From contig MNCI01022583.1 in NCBI GenBank assembly GCA_015680685.1, positions 35,139 through 99,138 of the forward strand: a stretch of DNA of 64,000 nucleotides. The letters are read 5' to 3'. Position 1 is the stretch's first letter, and every line of letters begins with the position of its first letter. The DNA comes from Gnetum montanum. Its lineage: Eukaryota; Streptophyta; Gnetopsida; Gnetales; Gnetaceae. Made by a program: the position numbers and the translations under genes. Under the pieces are notes generated by a model. The model was given only the letters and a program-made list of their open reading frames with translations, was not told where the DNA came from and searched no databases. Shown piece after piece: positions 44,561 through 55,929 of this stretch.

Positions 44561-47500
44561 ATTCTTATCTTGGGTTTGGACCATGCCTGAATTTAAATGC
44601 TACCACAAATACAACACACTGTTCATTGCCCACCACATGGAGACCTTTTTCTATAACCCACCTAGGATCATCTATTGTGTTGGTGGGTGAGTCCTATGAA
44701 GATACTTAGACACATTACATTGTTTGTCTTGCATAGTTGGAATGCTTATTATATTCTATATGTTACCAGGTTTGTAATTGATAAGGATGTTCTCCACGAT
44801 AAAGAGGGAACATTAGCATTGGCTCAAATAGCCTTACAAGAGTTCTATTCTATTGAGAACATGTGGGCCGATGTCATAGAATAACTTGGGGCCAAATTCA
44901 AAACCTATCCAACCAAGTATGCCAAGTTCTATCTAAAGCGTGAAGAACTTCGGTGGTTGGATGGAGAATGGGTGTCCCATCAAGTACCTACCATGGAAGA
45001 TGTTCTAGTGAAAATCCCATCATTCCCCACACCATTCACACTCGGTGGGTTAGATTATGTGTTTGTTTTCATGTGTTCAAGTGATTGATTTTGTTCTTTA
45101 TTTTTGTTAATTTTGTTCTTTATTATTGTAGTAACAACCGAGTCCAAAGAGGTTACAATAATCACCTTAGGTCATGACAAAAGTAACCTCTTCTTTAAGT
45201 ATGGTGAAGTTGATGAGGCACAACGTTAGCTATGCAATGAGGCTTTAGCTATGATTGGTCAAAAGGTCCAGGATGTTGGGCTCATGGACCTTTTTTTGGA
45301 AATAAATCCAAGCATTCCAACCATGAAAATGCTTTCCCTTGTTGATTCTTTTAATGAAAGGGCTGACCACTTTCGCACATAAGTCCATAATGTGTAGGTG
45401 GCATTTGAGATCACAAATCACCTCTTTGTGGATCTCTTCAGTGTTTCTTCTAATGGTCTACCCATAGGGGATAAGACTAGCAAAGATGTAAACCATCGAG
45501 GGGACATAGAAGAATGGTTGGAGACCAGCAAAGATTGCAAGGGGATTTACATGTAGAAGGTTAAATTAGAGGTGGCCCACAATATTTACCCTATCTTCCA
45601 GGCTCATGCCTTCCCTAAGTTATTTTCCCAAGGGAAAATTCTTGGAGTAGAACAAGCTTAGATTATGAGTGATATCATGGAAGAGGGGACTCATTATAAC
45701 TAGGCCAAGTATCTTTCTGAAGGCTTCCAGGCTGAAATGGTTAAGCTTCGTGACAAGCTTGATTCACATTTCAATGTGCATTTTACATTTTTTATAGCTT
45801 GTTTGCAATAGTTTACCAAATTCTTGGTGGTTCAAGAGAATGGGATTTGGGTGTTACAGGCTCACACGCAAATATCCAAACCATGGATCCGCTAAGTGTT
45901 CCACACCACTCAATCCCAAGACCCCCCAAATGATATTGGGGAGTCCTTCTCAATAATAATGAGGGATTGGGTGGGATCATCCTTTTGTGCTCAAGACAAC
46001 GTTGGAGGGGTGCCCTCCCACTAGCACAAGAAACATGGTAAGTGGGGTGTGCCTTATTGCTGAAATGGTGAAGTCAAGATTGCAACGTAAGAAGTCTCAT
46101 CCTATAGAAGAGCCTCCATGTACAAGTGAAGAAAGAAGAAAAAGGTTTTGAATCAGAGTTTGTAATGTGCAATCTATGCTTGTTGGTGAGTATTGCTTAA
46201 TTGTCTTGCTTGCTAAAAATAATTTAAATTTTTCATTTTTTGGTGTATGCACATGTTGAACTAGCATCCCAGCTTTGGCTTATTCTTAGTAGATGAAGAA
46301 GAGGTCTTTGCCCCTGAAGTAGGGGTTCCTATTATAGAAAAAGAGGAGGATGCTCCTGCCATAGAGGGAGGGGCCCTTGCTATAGAAGAAGAGGCCCCTG
46401 CAAAAAAGGAGCCTTTTGTGGATTGTGCCCCAAAACCTAAAGGGAACATGACGGTTGAAGATGTTATTGCACTTTTAAGGTAGATTGAAGAAGAGAGGCT
46501 ATAGTTTGAGGCTAGTGAGTTTGGTGATTTGTTTCATAGTGTGCTGATGGGTGATCCAACCGCTCTCACCCCGAAGGGTTTTGTGGGTAGGAGCTTTACA
46601 CTGTTGTTTATGTTGCTTCCCACTTTCCTATCTCTCTTCTTCATAATGTTAATGTGCTTTTACTGTATAGCAGACACTGCTACTAAGGATCTTGATTCTT
46701 CCTCTTCCTTTTCCCTAGAACCATGGATAGAAATGCTTGATAAGTTAACCTTTATGGAGGGGATAGTTCATGACATGATTGACCGCTTAAGGCAAATTGA
46801 CCCTGAGATAGGTGCATTTGAACTATGGTGTTTTCTCTCTATGTTATTCTATTTTTGTCATCATCTAATGATTAATGCTTCTTTATGCATGATTAACAGC
46901 TTCTCGACTCAAGTGGGACCCACAATGGACAGTTGAAGTTGACGTTGTGCTTGAGCTTCCTCTGGAGGTAACTGAGGTACCTCGTGATATATACGAGGAG
47001 GTGAGTAAATGTGCCCTTTACTTGGAACAATCCTTATGGGAGTGTAGGCATGTTAACGAAGACCTCTAGAAATACGTCTACAAACTTGAAAAGGAGAAAG
47101 CTAGCTAGGCAATCGAATTGGGAGATCTATGATCAAGGAATGAGTTCTTAATGGCTCATGATACTTTAGATGGTAGTTGGCATACAACCATAATCAATTA
47201 TGCAAGATATTGGTCCATCGTAGGAGGTAAGAATGAGGCTACCCAAGAAGTGATCAAACAACACTTGCAAATGGATCTGTTGGCCCAAAAAAACTAAGAC
47301 TGAAAGGATTAGAGTGCCAAAGTATATGAGTGGGGGAAGGCATAGAAAAATCATAAACACATGTATAAGATAGAACATTCCACCTATCACCAAAATTATA
47401 GAGATGGATGTAGGCCCATCTTAGGTAGCCAAGTTTTACTTTATTATAGTCTATTTTGTAAGAGTCTTATCATAGTTTGATTCTTTGACTTGTAACCCCT

Positions 47501-47659
47501 TGTTGTGAGGCAATGTTGCCACTCCTAAATATGGACTTGAATTTGGATTATATATTTGCAATTTAATAACACATGAGATGCTTATCTATTTTCTTTGGCT
47601 AATATTACATATATTATTTTTGCTTTTGATGTTTGATGTACTTGGGCCTCTTGTGGGCC

Positions 47660-47960
47660 TCATGTTCAAGTTTTGGACCATTTTGAGCCATATGCTAGTT
47701 TAGGGCCATTTCAAGCCATTGCTAATTTAGGGCCATTTCAGGACATTACTTGTTTAAGGTCATTTTGGGCCATATGTAACATAATTTCAAAAAGTGAGCT
47801 GCCAATTTTGGGCCTTCGCAGGCCACACAATAGTTTAAGGCCATTTTGGGTCATCACTAGTTTTAGGCCATTTCAAGCTATGCTAGATAATCTCCAAAAG
47901 TAGAGTTACCAATTTTAGGCCTTAGCAGGCCGTTTTGATAGTTTAAGGTCATTCCAGGCC
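47660..47960 (-). repeat. GGCC-type hairpin-motif array (element C)
   Basis: About nine copies of AGTTTA(A/G)GGCC and variants. Arms: GGCC TTCGCA GGCC (near 47812) and GGCC TTAGCA GGCC (near 47917) are perfect; GGTC ATTTTG GGCC, GGCC ATTTTG GGTC and GGTC ATTCCA GGCC keep pairing through G-T pairs. It lies between the 3' ends of the protease ORF (minus) and the antisense gene (plus). Confidence 0.8.
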
Positions 47961-48248
47961 GTGGGTAAGGTAACTAATGCGAATAGGAAACATAATGCAA
48001 ATGGTGAACCTAATGTAGAATAAATACTATACAAAGAAAAGTATTAAAACCAAAAATTCATAAAAGTAAAGTAGAGGTACATTCTAATCATGCAATTGTT
48101 TCCTAACCCGATGTGGGCTAGGCAAGGCATATGCCCAAGAAGCCTTATGATGATATTCCTCTATGCTATCATCTACCATTTGGAAGGGCAATTCGGCCCA
48201 CATGGATTCTTCATCTAAGTTGGCAGTTTTGATTAACTCATTTATTGG

Positions 48249-49000
48249 TCATGGGACTTTAGTAGGGATAGGTGATACATTTTCAGAGACTTCTATCTCT
48301 GACCCTTTCTCTATGTCTATATTTTTTATATCCCAAGAGGCTACTTCATCACTAAAGATCACCACCTCTCCACCAGCATAGGGTAAGTTGATCTCTTGGT
48401 GTATAGATGAGGAGATAGCCCTTAATTGGGCTAACCACGATTTTCCCAATATCAAGTTAAACCTAAGCATATCTTCTACCACTATAAATTCTATGCTAGT
48501 GGGAAACTGGTCCCCCACCACAAAGTTGATGGTAACAGTCCCCTTAACCACAGCATGTGCCCCATTGAATGACTTTAAATAGGAAGTTCCTATGATCTTG
48601 ATTTGATCTACTAGGCCTAACTTATCAATGATGGGAAATGGAATTACATTAGTTGTAGCCCCATCATCGACATGCACCCTGTGGATCTTGTAGTGGCCTA
48701 CATGGATTGTGATAATCATGGGGGAAGTTGTTACCTATCCATTTTTAGGATCAACTTTAATGGATTTGTCATCAAAAATCAAATGAGTTGGCCATGGTTC
48801 CTTAGCCATGGGTGGAAGCATAATAGCATGGATGGCCTTCTCCTCGGCTAGCATGTTTTCACTAATAGGGATAGATGCTAACATATGAACCAACACCAGG
48901 GTTGTGTTTTTTTGTTTCAAAGCTAGTCGAACTTGTGAAAGGGCATCTAGGAAATCTTGTCCACTGTCTAGTTGTTTGCTAATTTTTGCTTCTTCCAAAT
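48249..49000 (-). pseudogene. element C protease domain
   Basis: Minus strand, open over 48249-48719 and 48735-48998 with one stop between. Contains a predicted helical part (FLDALSQVRLALKQKNTTLV), then the retropepsin-like core: VHVDDGATTNVIPFPIIDKL with active-site D-D-G (48638-48680) in place of D-S/T-G, and LILGKSWLAQLRA near the C-terminus. Homologous to 60240-60930 in element F and 53880-54640 in D. It would mature the Gag polyprotein; no RT follows. Confidence 0.8.
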
Positions 49001-49870
49001 GCCCTAAAAGGTGGATTTCCTAGGGAGGAGTGGCTTTGGACTGAAAAATAATTTTTCATTTTGGATCAAGGGGCGATGGTTGCATGTGTGTGTTGCTACC
49101 AATGGCTTTTGATGATGAGGTCATGGGAACTGCCAACAAAGGGGTGGGCTTAGGGGGGGTCCAATGTAGCATGTTCTCTAGCCAACTTATTTGCTAGGAA
49201 TTCCTCATGTTTCCTTGGATGAGAAGGCTACGATGCAGTTCCCACCACTGGACTTTGGGTAGTAGGGGAACTCATATACTTTAGCATCTTGATAACAAAA
49301 GGTGCCTAAGTTGTTGTAGTGGTAGGTGGTGTAGTCTTAAGTATGAAGGGTGTAACAGATGTCTATGAAGAGACCTTGATGACAACAGGCGTTAGCGGCT
49401 TGGTTGGTATTGAAGTTTCAACATCAAGAGAGGGCACACGAACCACAAATGGCTCATGTTGTGATTTTGCACCATCATAAATGTCAATGGCATTAATGGT
49501 ATAACTTTCACTATTACCATTCAACGGATCTTTATAGACATTCATCGATTGATTTTTAGGCCTGACAGGACTACTCTCATCAAGGACCAACTTACCTTGA
49601 TCGATCATTCATTGAATGTCATCTTTTAGTGCAAGGCAATAATCTATGTCATGTTCACACAATTGATGATTGTACTGACCTAAATCATTGGTGTAATGCT
49701 GGAAGGAAAACAAATACCGAAAGATCATCGGGTAGACATAGCTGACCCTGCCTTTGCCCGAGGGCAAGCTGGAAAAGTAAATGAAGGTACAGTACCTTGG
49801 ATGGTCTGCACGCAAATCCACCAAGGACTTCCCTGAGTGTAAACCATGGCTTGCACTGGGGTTATCATAA
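49001..49870 (-). pseudogene. element C gag C-terminal region
   Basis: Minus strand. YNHQLCEHDIDYCLALKDDI (49620-49680) corresponds to the Tat-type gag end (C..H...GH....C.ALK..IQ.LI) with degraded zinc ligands; after one stop, MIDQGKLVLDESSPVRPKNQ follows (49550-49608) with a proline and lysine-rich linker to the protease. Upstream gag is cut off near 49870, where element D's LTR-like sequence begins. Confidence 0.75.
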
Positions 49871-50223
49871 TTGATGTTTTAAAACGTAAACAGTGAATAC
49901 GAAATGTAAAATGTAAACAAAAACACATGCAGAGCTAGTATTGTAAATGAAACGTAAATTGAATGTAAAATAGAGTAAATAGAATAATGGCTAGAAAAAT
50001 GAACTATATTGTATTGCTTAGAAAAAATGTGCATCGGTCAAAGCGTACTACACGTGTGGATGGTAGGTCAAGCGCCAAGCCTCAGGGTGATGTGATGTGA
50101 TGTGTTTCAGAAGTGCTTGGATATTAGGAGTCAAGTGTGCAGAGTGCCCAAGGATTGCTGGTCTAAGTTTCCTAAGCTATCCAACTTCAAAATTGCCAAC
50201 CACATTTATGTGAATTGACAGGA

Positions 50224-50236
50224 TAGTTATAGGGTT
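50224..50236 (-). promoter_or_regulatory. weak TATA-like site in D LTR
   Basis: Minus strand CCCTATAACTATC. Weak match, placed downstream of the palindrome repeats as in E. Confidence 0.25.
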
Positions 50237-50654
50237 GGGCCAAGCTCAGGTGCAGAATTCATGAATGGAATCAATGGCTAGGAGATGAGAGAAAAGAGGA
50301 TCAAGTGGCATGTATCTAATGGATAGTTGTATGTGAGTTGGATGTTTGTGGGCAAGCTAATTTTTGGACCAGGTGCATTGTATCTTACAACGTGTGACAT
50401 CTTGCTCAATCTAGGTCATGCTCATACAATTTGAAATGTAAGAACCTGACAAGCTCAAGGTCACGAACAAAAAATTACATTGAAAGGCTGATGTACAACA
50501 AGAGAAATTGGCTCTGGCTCACTTGAATCTTCTGGATTTCTAACTTGACTACTACAAGATGTTGATTCGAGTGGTTTTATGATCGTTTGGAATGTTTTTG
50601 CTTGAAAAGAACTTCTAGCATGAGTTGATTTTGTCTTAGTGTGACTTAAGAGTG

Positions 50655-51245
50655 CACATGCTACACTCACACTGCAGCGTGACCTCAGCGTGAGTGAGCA
50701 AAAACTTGCAATTTTCCAACAAATTTTGTAATTTTGAAGCTTGATTCTTGAAGTGGAAGGATTGCCTGATTGTGATTGACAAATTGAGCCTAAAAGTGCC
50801 TTTCTTTGAGTCATTTATGGCAGGTCATGCTAGATTCACACTGCAATGTGACCTGCAGCGTGACTTGCAAAACATGTAGTTTTGAATTGAAATTTGAAAT
50901 TTGAAGTTTGGAATTATCGACCATGAAACTTGTGGGTGACTTGCACTTTGAAAATATAGTCACTTTGACTCAATTTTGACTCAATTTTTGGGCTCAAAAG
51001 TTACTCCTGCTGCACTCATGCTAGCAGTGTGACCTCAGCATGAGTGAGCAAAGACTTGCAATTTTCACCAAATTTTGAACTTTGAAGCCTGATTCCTAAG
51101 TGCAACACCTGTCTGGCTATGGTTGATCTTGAGAGTCAAAAATTGAGATTCAAAATGACTTGTTTTAAGCTATTTGTGGCAGGTCACACTGGACTCACAC
51201 TGTAGCGTGACCATAGCATGACCTACAGCGTGACCTCAAAAAACT
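50655..51245 (-). repeat. ~175-bp tandem repeats with TCACRCTGCAGYGTGA palindromes
   Basis: Palindromic cores at 50667 (TCACACTGCAGCGTGA), 50836, about 51011 (decayed) and 51195, spacing 169, 175 and 184 bp. The interval sequence repeats as well (CAGCGTGAGTGAGCAAA.ACTTGCAATTTTC; GTGGCAGGTCA), and pairs of units recur at ~350 bp. Period and position match the E repeats but the palindrome word is different. Confidence 0.8.
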
Positions 51246-52764
51246 TCTGAAGACTTGCCATTTTGAGCTGAAATCTAACAAGGATGTCAAGGATGTGCTT
51301 CGAGGATGAATCACAACTTAGAAATCAGATCATTTTTAACTAGGTCTTGACACTGTTTGGAGTTGCTCACGTTGAAGGTGATCAAGTTGCCTTCGGCAAG
51401 CTGGGTGTGAGCTCCATGCCTTAGCCAAATTTTTCCTTCTAAAACTTTGAAAGCACTTGAGTTGTTTTCATTTCAAAGTGCTAGGCCAAAATTAGTGATG
51501 TTTCATTGGTCCCTCTTTATTGATGTCTGGAGGAATCCACCCGAGAGGAATCGACAAAGAAGTGAAAAACACCATGAACAACCAAGTACCAAGCATTATC
51601 CGTTGGCCCTTGGCTGGATGTCATCGCTTTGTTTTCAAAAGTACATTGGGTTGGGGAGGTGTAGTTCAAGATGAAAGGGGAGTGGTTGTAACTGGGGAAT
51701 CAAGAGTTGATCAAGGGATATAATTGTTGTTGGAATTTTGAGATAGGAATGCTCTCACGTGAACAAGCTATATCTCTGGTCCTTGTCAGCAGCCGGTTTT
51801 CAGCAGACTCGAAAGTAAGACATAGGAAGTGCGTTCTTTGGAGAAATGGGACTCTTATAGAGTGTTAATGGGACCCATTGTAAATAGCCAAAGCCATGAA
51901 ATGATGTGCAACATGATCTCTTTGAGACACAAGTGTAACTGTTTTTCCAAGACAATTACCTTCTTTCCTGGGGCTTGCATGAGAATAGCCAATAGTCTTT
52001 TGTTCATGATGTCAACGGGGTCACGAAGACCTTTTTCATGCATTTTTCTCTTTGACCTTTCTATTCTTTTCCTTTTTTTGTTTTCTTGTTTGTTTCTTCT
52101 TCTCTTTTGTTTTTGCTTTATTTTTTATGTTTTCTTTTTTTTTTTTGCTCTTTTTGGTCTTATTGAAAGAGCTTACTTTTAGTGCTGTGCTCGTTTTCTA
52201 GCACTTGCATTGTATATTGTGTTTTGCGTTGCAACTTCTTAGAGAGTTGCAGTGTGCAATAGTGTATCAAGAGCTTTGAGGATGTGTATCAATGTATCAA
52301 GGAGGTGTAATTGGATAGGATAAGGGGACATGATGGGAAATAGGGAATATATCAGGAGTATGGAATGTACTTGTGAACGGATTGATTAACCCAGTTACGT
52401 GCATTAGGAAGAATGTGATACCTTGTCGTCATGATGAAGTGCATCTGCATACAGATGCCTCAAGTGTGTCATCCTGAAAACACAACTCCAAGAAGAAAAG
52501 AAAGCCACAAATGAAATGCTAAATGAAAATGTCAGATGTGAAGATGCCACAGGTTCTAGATGCAAAGATGCTGCAAACATGTCAAATGTTGTACCAGTTG
52601 CAAATGCTTAGGAAGCTAGTGAAGGTGCTAAGGCAATGATGATATGAGTCCTTTGAAAGCTGCACTAACAGTGAGTGCTCCAAAAGATCACCAAAATGAT
52701 GGGAGGCAATGATTCTATGAATGCTCCCAATGGTTTCACCAATGGCAAGTGCTCAAATCAGATC
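51246..52764. other. noncoding body of element D
   Basis: 51490-51610 matches 40385-40510 in E. A T-rich stretch (52060-52190) is purine-rich on the element's sense strand and may include the polypurine tract. The frame 51829-52182 is low-complexity F/L. Confidence 0.5.
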
Positions 52765-53565
52765 AGCAACATGCCAATTTAAAGTCCTGGCAGACTATGA
52801 ACCCAGTTTAAAGTCCTAGAAGACTGTGATGTGCTAGTTTATAGTCTTAGCAGACTATTGGATGTTGTGCCATTTTAACATCATGACCCAAGGATGATAC
52901 TAGTTTAGCGTCGTAGGCGGATGGTGCGCTGCTAGTTTATAGTCGTAGCGGACTATGAAGAGGCAAACCAGTTTATCGTCTTAGTGGACTCTGGATGCTA
53001 GTTTCACATTATGGCGAATAGATGCGGCAATTTAGTGTCATATCGGATAGAGCTCTATGGTGTCAATTTATTGTCATGACCCTAGGACATTATGTGGTGC
53101 TAGTTTCAAGTCAATGCCCCAGGACTATTCTATGATATCATTTTTAAGTCATGATGCCAAGACATGTCTGTGGTATTAGGTTTAAGTCATGATGCGAGGA
53201 CTGTTCTATGGTATTAGTTTTAAGTCATGATGCCAGGACTTGTCTGTGGTATCAATTTTAAGTCATGATGCTAGGACTGTTCTATGGTATCAATTTTAAG
53301 TCATGATGTCAGGACTTATTTGTGGTATCAGTTTTAAGTCATGATGATAGGATTGGTGCTTACCTTGCTTGTGTAAGGTGTGATGCTGCATGCGTGGTCA
53401 TGCTGTGTGTCTATAAGATCCTACAAAAATTGGCTAGAAAGAAAACAAAATCAAGCAATAGCTATTGTAAATAGAGTTAAAATGTGAATGAAAGAAAAGC
53501 AACGTGTGGTAGTTTTAGGCTGTTCCGGGACATAAGCTAGTTTAAGGCCTCTTCGGTCCATGTGT
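52765..53565 (-). repeat. hairpin-motif array of element D
   Basis: At least seventeen copies. Left part: AGTC CTGGCA GACT (52776), AGTC CTAGAA GACT, ATAGTC TTAGCA GACTAT (52837), ATAGTC GTAGCG GACTAT (near 52940). Middle part (53090-53345): a ~45-bp period with AAGTC ATGATGCCAG GACTT, a 10-nt spacer. Right part (53510-53560): GGCC TCTTCG GTCC type. Arms change together while the flanking AGTTT(T/A)A is constant. Confidence 0.85.
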
Positions 53566-53879
53566 TTTTGTAGTTTTATGTTTTTTAAACAATGTGTAAA
53601 CCAAGTTGACGAATGTGTAAACAAAGCAAAATGTGTGATAAGTGAACAACCAAAATGTAAATACATAGGCTAGTGTAATGTAAAAAAAAGTAAAAATGCA
53701 TGGCAACTGAAGGCAAAGGTAGGCAGACACCCACATTTATGGCCAAGGGAAAGTATTGGTCATATAGTTTGCTTCCTAACCAGACATGGATTAGGGAGCA
53801 TGCAAGGCTTAGGATCCTCTAGGGGGGCTGTTGGCTTCAGCCACTCATTTAGGTGTGTTAGCCTTAGGCGTTGCATTGG

Positions 53880-54640
53880 TTACCATAGGTGTACCACCAA
53901 GAAACTCTTCTTCCAAAACCTGCACCATGTTTATGTCGTGGATAGTTGAAGAGGAAGCGTTATCACCATGGATGATAACTTGACCACCTTCGTATGGAAG
54001 GTGGATTTCTTAGTGGATGGGAGAGGAGATCACCCTTAGTTGTGCTAGCCAAGGCCTACCTAAAATCATGTTGTAGTCTGGCATCTTGTCAACGACTGTA
54101 AAGTTTGCAAATGTGGGGTGTTGGTCCCCTATCATGAAGGCGATGTGGATTGTGCCATTAATGGCTATGCATGCTCCATTAAAGAAGTTCAAAGACTCGA
54201 TTTCGGTCGATTGAATGTTGTGTGTTAGGCCTAGTCATTCGACGATAGAGTGTGCAACAACATTTTTTGCTGTCCCATCATTGATGTGTACTCTAGTGCT
54301 TACACTAGTGCTTAACAATGCATGTGTGACCTCCCCTCATGCGAGGTTGACTTTGACTGCATCATTGCGAAAGGCTAAGGTTGCTGAACCCAATTATAGT
54401 GGTGTAGGAGGCAGCATTGTTGCATGGATGGATGCCTCATTTGTAGGGATGTCCTCTGTAACAAGAATGGAGGTCAAGATCTTGGCCAATGCTTGGCAGT
54501 GAGTAGATGAGGTCATGACCAGGTCGTACAAGCTCAACATCATGTTCTTTTGCTTGAGCATTTTTTTTACCTGGGTTAGTGCAACTACAAAATCCTTGTC
54601 ATTGGTTGTTATGTTGGCCTTAATTTCCTCCATGTGGCTT
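53880..54640 (-). pseudogene. element D protease domain
   Basis: Minus strand. The helical part (FVVALTQVKKMLKQKNMMLS, 54530-54600) is followed by VHINDGTAKNVVAHSI (54240-54290), NFFNGACIAINGTIHIAFMI and YNMILGRPWLAQLRV (54010-54192). By comparison with C and F (HVDDGAT, HIDDGAT) the catalytic Asp is Asn here. Interrupted by stops. Confidence 0.78.
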
Positions 54641-54870
54641 GAGAGATAAATCTCTCGTGGAGGGGACTCGAGCTTGGTTTGTTTGGTCTACTTGGGGGTA
54701 GGGACCCCAGTGTTTAGTTATTGTTTTCTAGTTCTAGCCTTTTCTTTGGCCATGGGGGTTGCGAGGTGTTTTTTTGTCCTCTTGTGTTGCCATTTGGTGG
54801 ACCTACCTAGGTTGCTAGTGGGGCCAACTCTCGAGGGAGGATGGATCAAGATGTTGCCCACTGTTGGACT

Positions 54871-55680
54871 TCAGGTAGGTGAGGGGCCATCACGTTGTGG
54901 CCCCCTTATGATAAAGGGTGGCTTAGGTGGAGTTTTTATAGGGGTTGTTGTGTGGCTAACTTGTTGTGAAACCTTGATGATGAAAGGTTTCTTAGAGGTT
55001 TTCGTTGCCACGTCATGCCAGTTTAACATCTTAGCTGACGAGTTATGCCAGTTTAACATCTTAGCAGACAAGTTACACCAGTTTAACATATTAGCGGATA
55101 ATTTTTGTGGAACCTTGACCACAGAGGATGTTGTGGGTGCCTGAGGTAGCACTTTGAAAACAAAGGGAGACCTCTTTCTTGTGGAGGCTACGGGGACCTT
55201 TGCCTTGTTGGGAGGCACACGGATCACAGAAGGTTGTTGCACAGGTTTTGGCTTACCACCTATGCTAATTGAGTTTATGACATAGGAGGCATCTTCTGTG
55301 TTGGATTGACTCACCATGTTGATCGCTAATTGACCTTGTTCTATCATTCTCTACAGGTCATCTTGCAAGGCACAACAGTTTTCTATACTCTGACTAGCTA
55401 ATTGATGGTAATGATATTATTGGTCCAACTTAAAATGTTGTGGGACCAGGGGCTCATTTGGTACTGCTAATGTGAGGTTCCTTAGTACTTCACCATACCT
55501 ATAATGTTTTTGGCAGGTAATCGCCAACCCATGTTTGTGTTGGATTTGCCCAGCTTTCAAGAGTTGCTCCAGTACTTCAGAGGGTTGCATCCGTAGTGGT
55601 GTATACTTTGAGTGGTCCTTGCATTGAAAGTTGGGCTTTGGGGTGGCCCCTGCCGATGTAGGTGAGTTGGCACCTAAAAC
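54871..55680 (-). pseudogene. element D gag C-terminus and linker with in-frame repeat
   Basis: Minus strand. PKPNFQCKDHSKYTPLRMQP and EVLEQLLKAGQIQ (55560-55640), then ENCCALQDDL and MIEQGQLAINMVSQS (about 55300-55390), closely matching element F (PNFECKDHLKYTP; DYCLSLQNDIQRLIDLGKLV). The proline/lysine-rich linker (54871-55347) contains three copies of a 10-residue unit around SAKMLNWHNS. F lacks this insert. Confidence 0.8.
55017..55110 (-). repeat. 30-bp hairpin-motif repeat inside the gag-protease frame
   Basis: CCAGTTTAACATCTTAGC recurs with GTTTAACAT at 55021, 55051 and 55081, an exact 30-bp period. It is the same word as the noncoding arrays (AGTTTAACATC.TAGCAGA), here translated on the minus strand as repeated SAKMLNW. 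The period is a multiple of three, so the frame is kept. Confidence 0.85.
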
Positions 55681-55929
55681 ACCCTAAAAAATGTGGGGTC
55701 ATCCTTGCTTCACCAAGCTCTTGCAATTCGTGCAGCACTACGGTAGTTCATCAGGAGGAGAACGTTCTGAGTTCAGGCTAGCTAGTTCAGAAAATTTTCT
55801 ACTTTGAGCATGGACAGGTTTTGTGTCATCCTGCTTTTCCACCAGCCGATAGCCTACTCAGAAACGATGTGCGGAAGTGGTAGTAGCACTCTGGATGTGC
55901 AAAAAATAGTTTGGCAAGTTCTAAGTCAC

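Larger units (their letters stand above)
43310..47430 (+). pseudogene. antisense multi-exon gene of element C (aORF)
   Basis: Plus strand, opposite to the gag-protease of the same element. Exons inferred: about 44690-45044, 45132-46150, 46290-46586, 46671-46811, 46899-47430, with GT..AG introns at about 45045-45131, 46587-46670 and 46812-46898. Peptide landmarks: ENMWADVIE, KYAKFYLKREELRWLDGEWV, TLGHDKSNLFFKYGEVDEAQ, EGFQAEMVKLRDKLDSHFNV, an acidic Glu/Pro/Ala-rich part (46290-46430), VHDMIDRLRQIDPEIG, SRLKWDPQWTVEVDVVLELP, LYLEQSLWECRHVNEDL and YARYWSIVG..LQMDLLAQK. The last three exons match the minus-strand gene at 61652-62939 in element F, including intron positions. The C-terminal half looks helical and charged. 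No known domain recognised. Several stops (often TAG) show decay. Additional ORFs, some antisense, are known in Tat-lineage elements. Confidence 0.65.
38297..49870 (-). mobile_element. composite C/E: Tat/Ogre-like element(s), non-autonomous
   Basis: From right to left on the minus strand: gag C-terminus and protease (48249-49870), an AGTTTAAGG palindrome array (47660-47960), an antisense multi-exon gene on the plus strand (about 43310-47430), more array (42870-43010), an integrase C-terminal tail (42158-42460), more array (41855-42125), a noncoding stretch, and an LTR-like part with palindromic tandem repeats and a TATA box (38963). RT and RNase H are absent. Whether this is one rearranged element or two abutting ones is unresolved: no second LTR or target duplication is visible. 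Confidence 0.5.
49871..55690 (-). mobile_element. element D: Tat-like gag-protease element, truncated
   Basis: Minus strand: gag C-terminus and linker (54871-55680), protease (53880-54640), a long hairpin-motif array (52765-53565), a noncoding stretch, and an LTR-like part with palindromic repeats (about 50000-51620). No RT, integrase or antisense gene. The right side is cut at about 55690 where element F begins. Its array mixes the motif types found in the separate arrays of C/E. Confidence 0.6.

Noticed and set aside
46529-46936. Continuous 135-codon plus-strand frame
   Set aside because: It reads through two probable introns (46587-46670 and 46812-46898). The homologous exon in element F is bounded by splice sites at the same places, so the hydrophobic stretches are translated intron, not membrane segments.
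51829-52182. 117-codon plus-strand frame with a hydrophobic F/L-rich end
   Set aside because: The tail is a T-rich low-complexity tract in a noncoding part of element D; the apparent membrane segment is a by-product of poly-T.
52765-53345. Regular repeat array as a CRISPR
   Set aside because: The sequence context is plant retrotransposons, the 'spacers' are themselves similar, and there are no cas genes; it is a tandem array.
54674-55144. 156-codon plus-strand frame opposite element D linker
   Set aside because: The minus strand carries the real gag-protease linker matching element F; this frame is its shadow.
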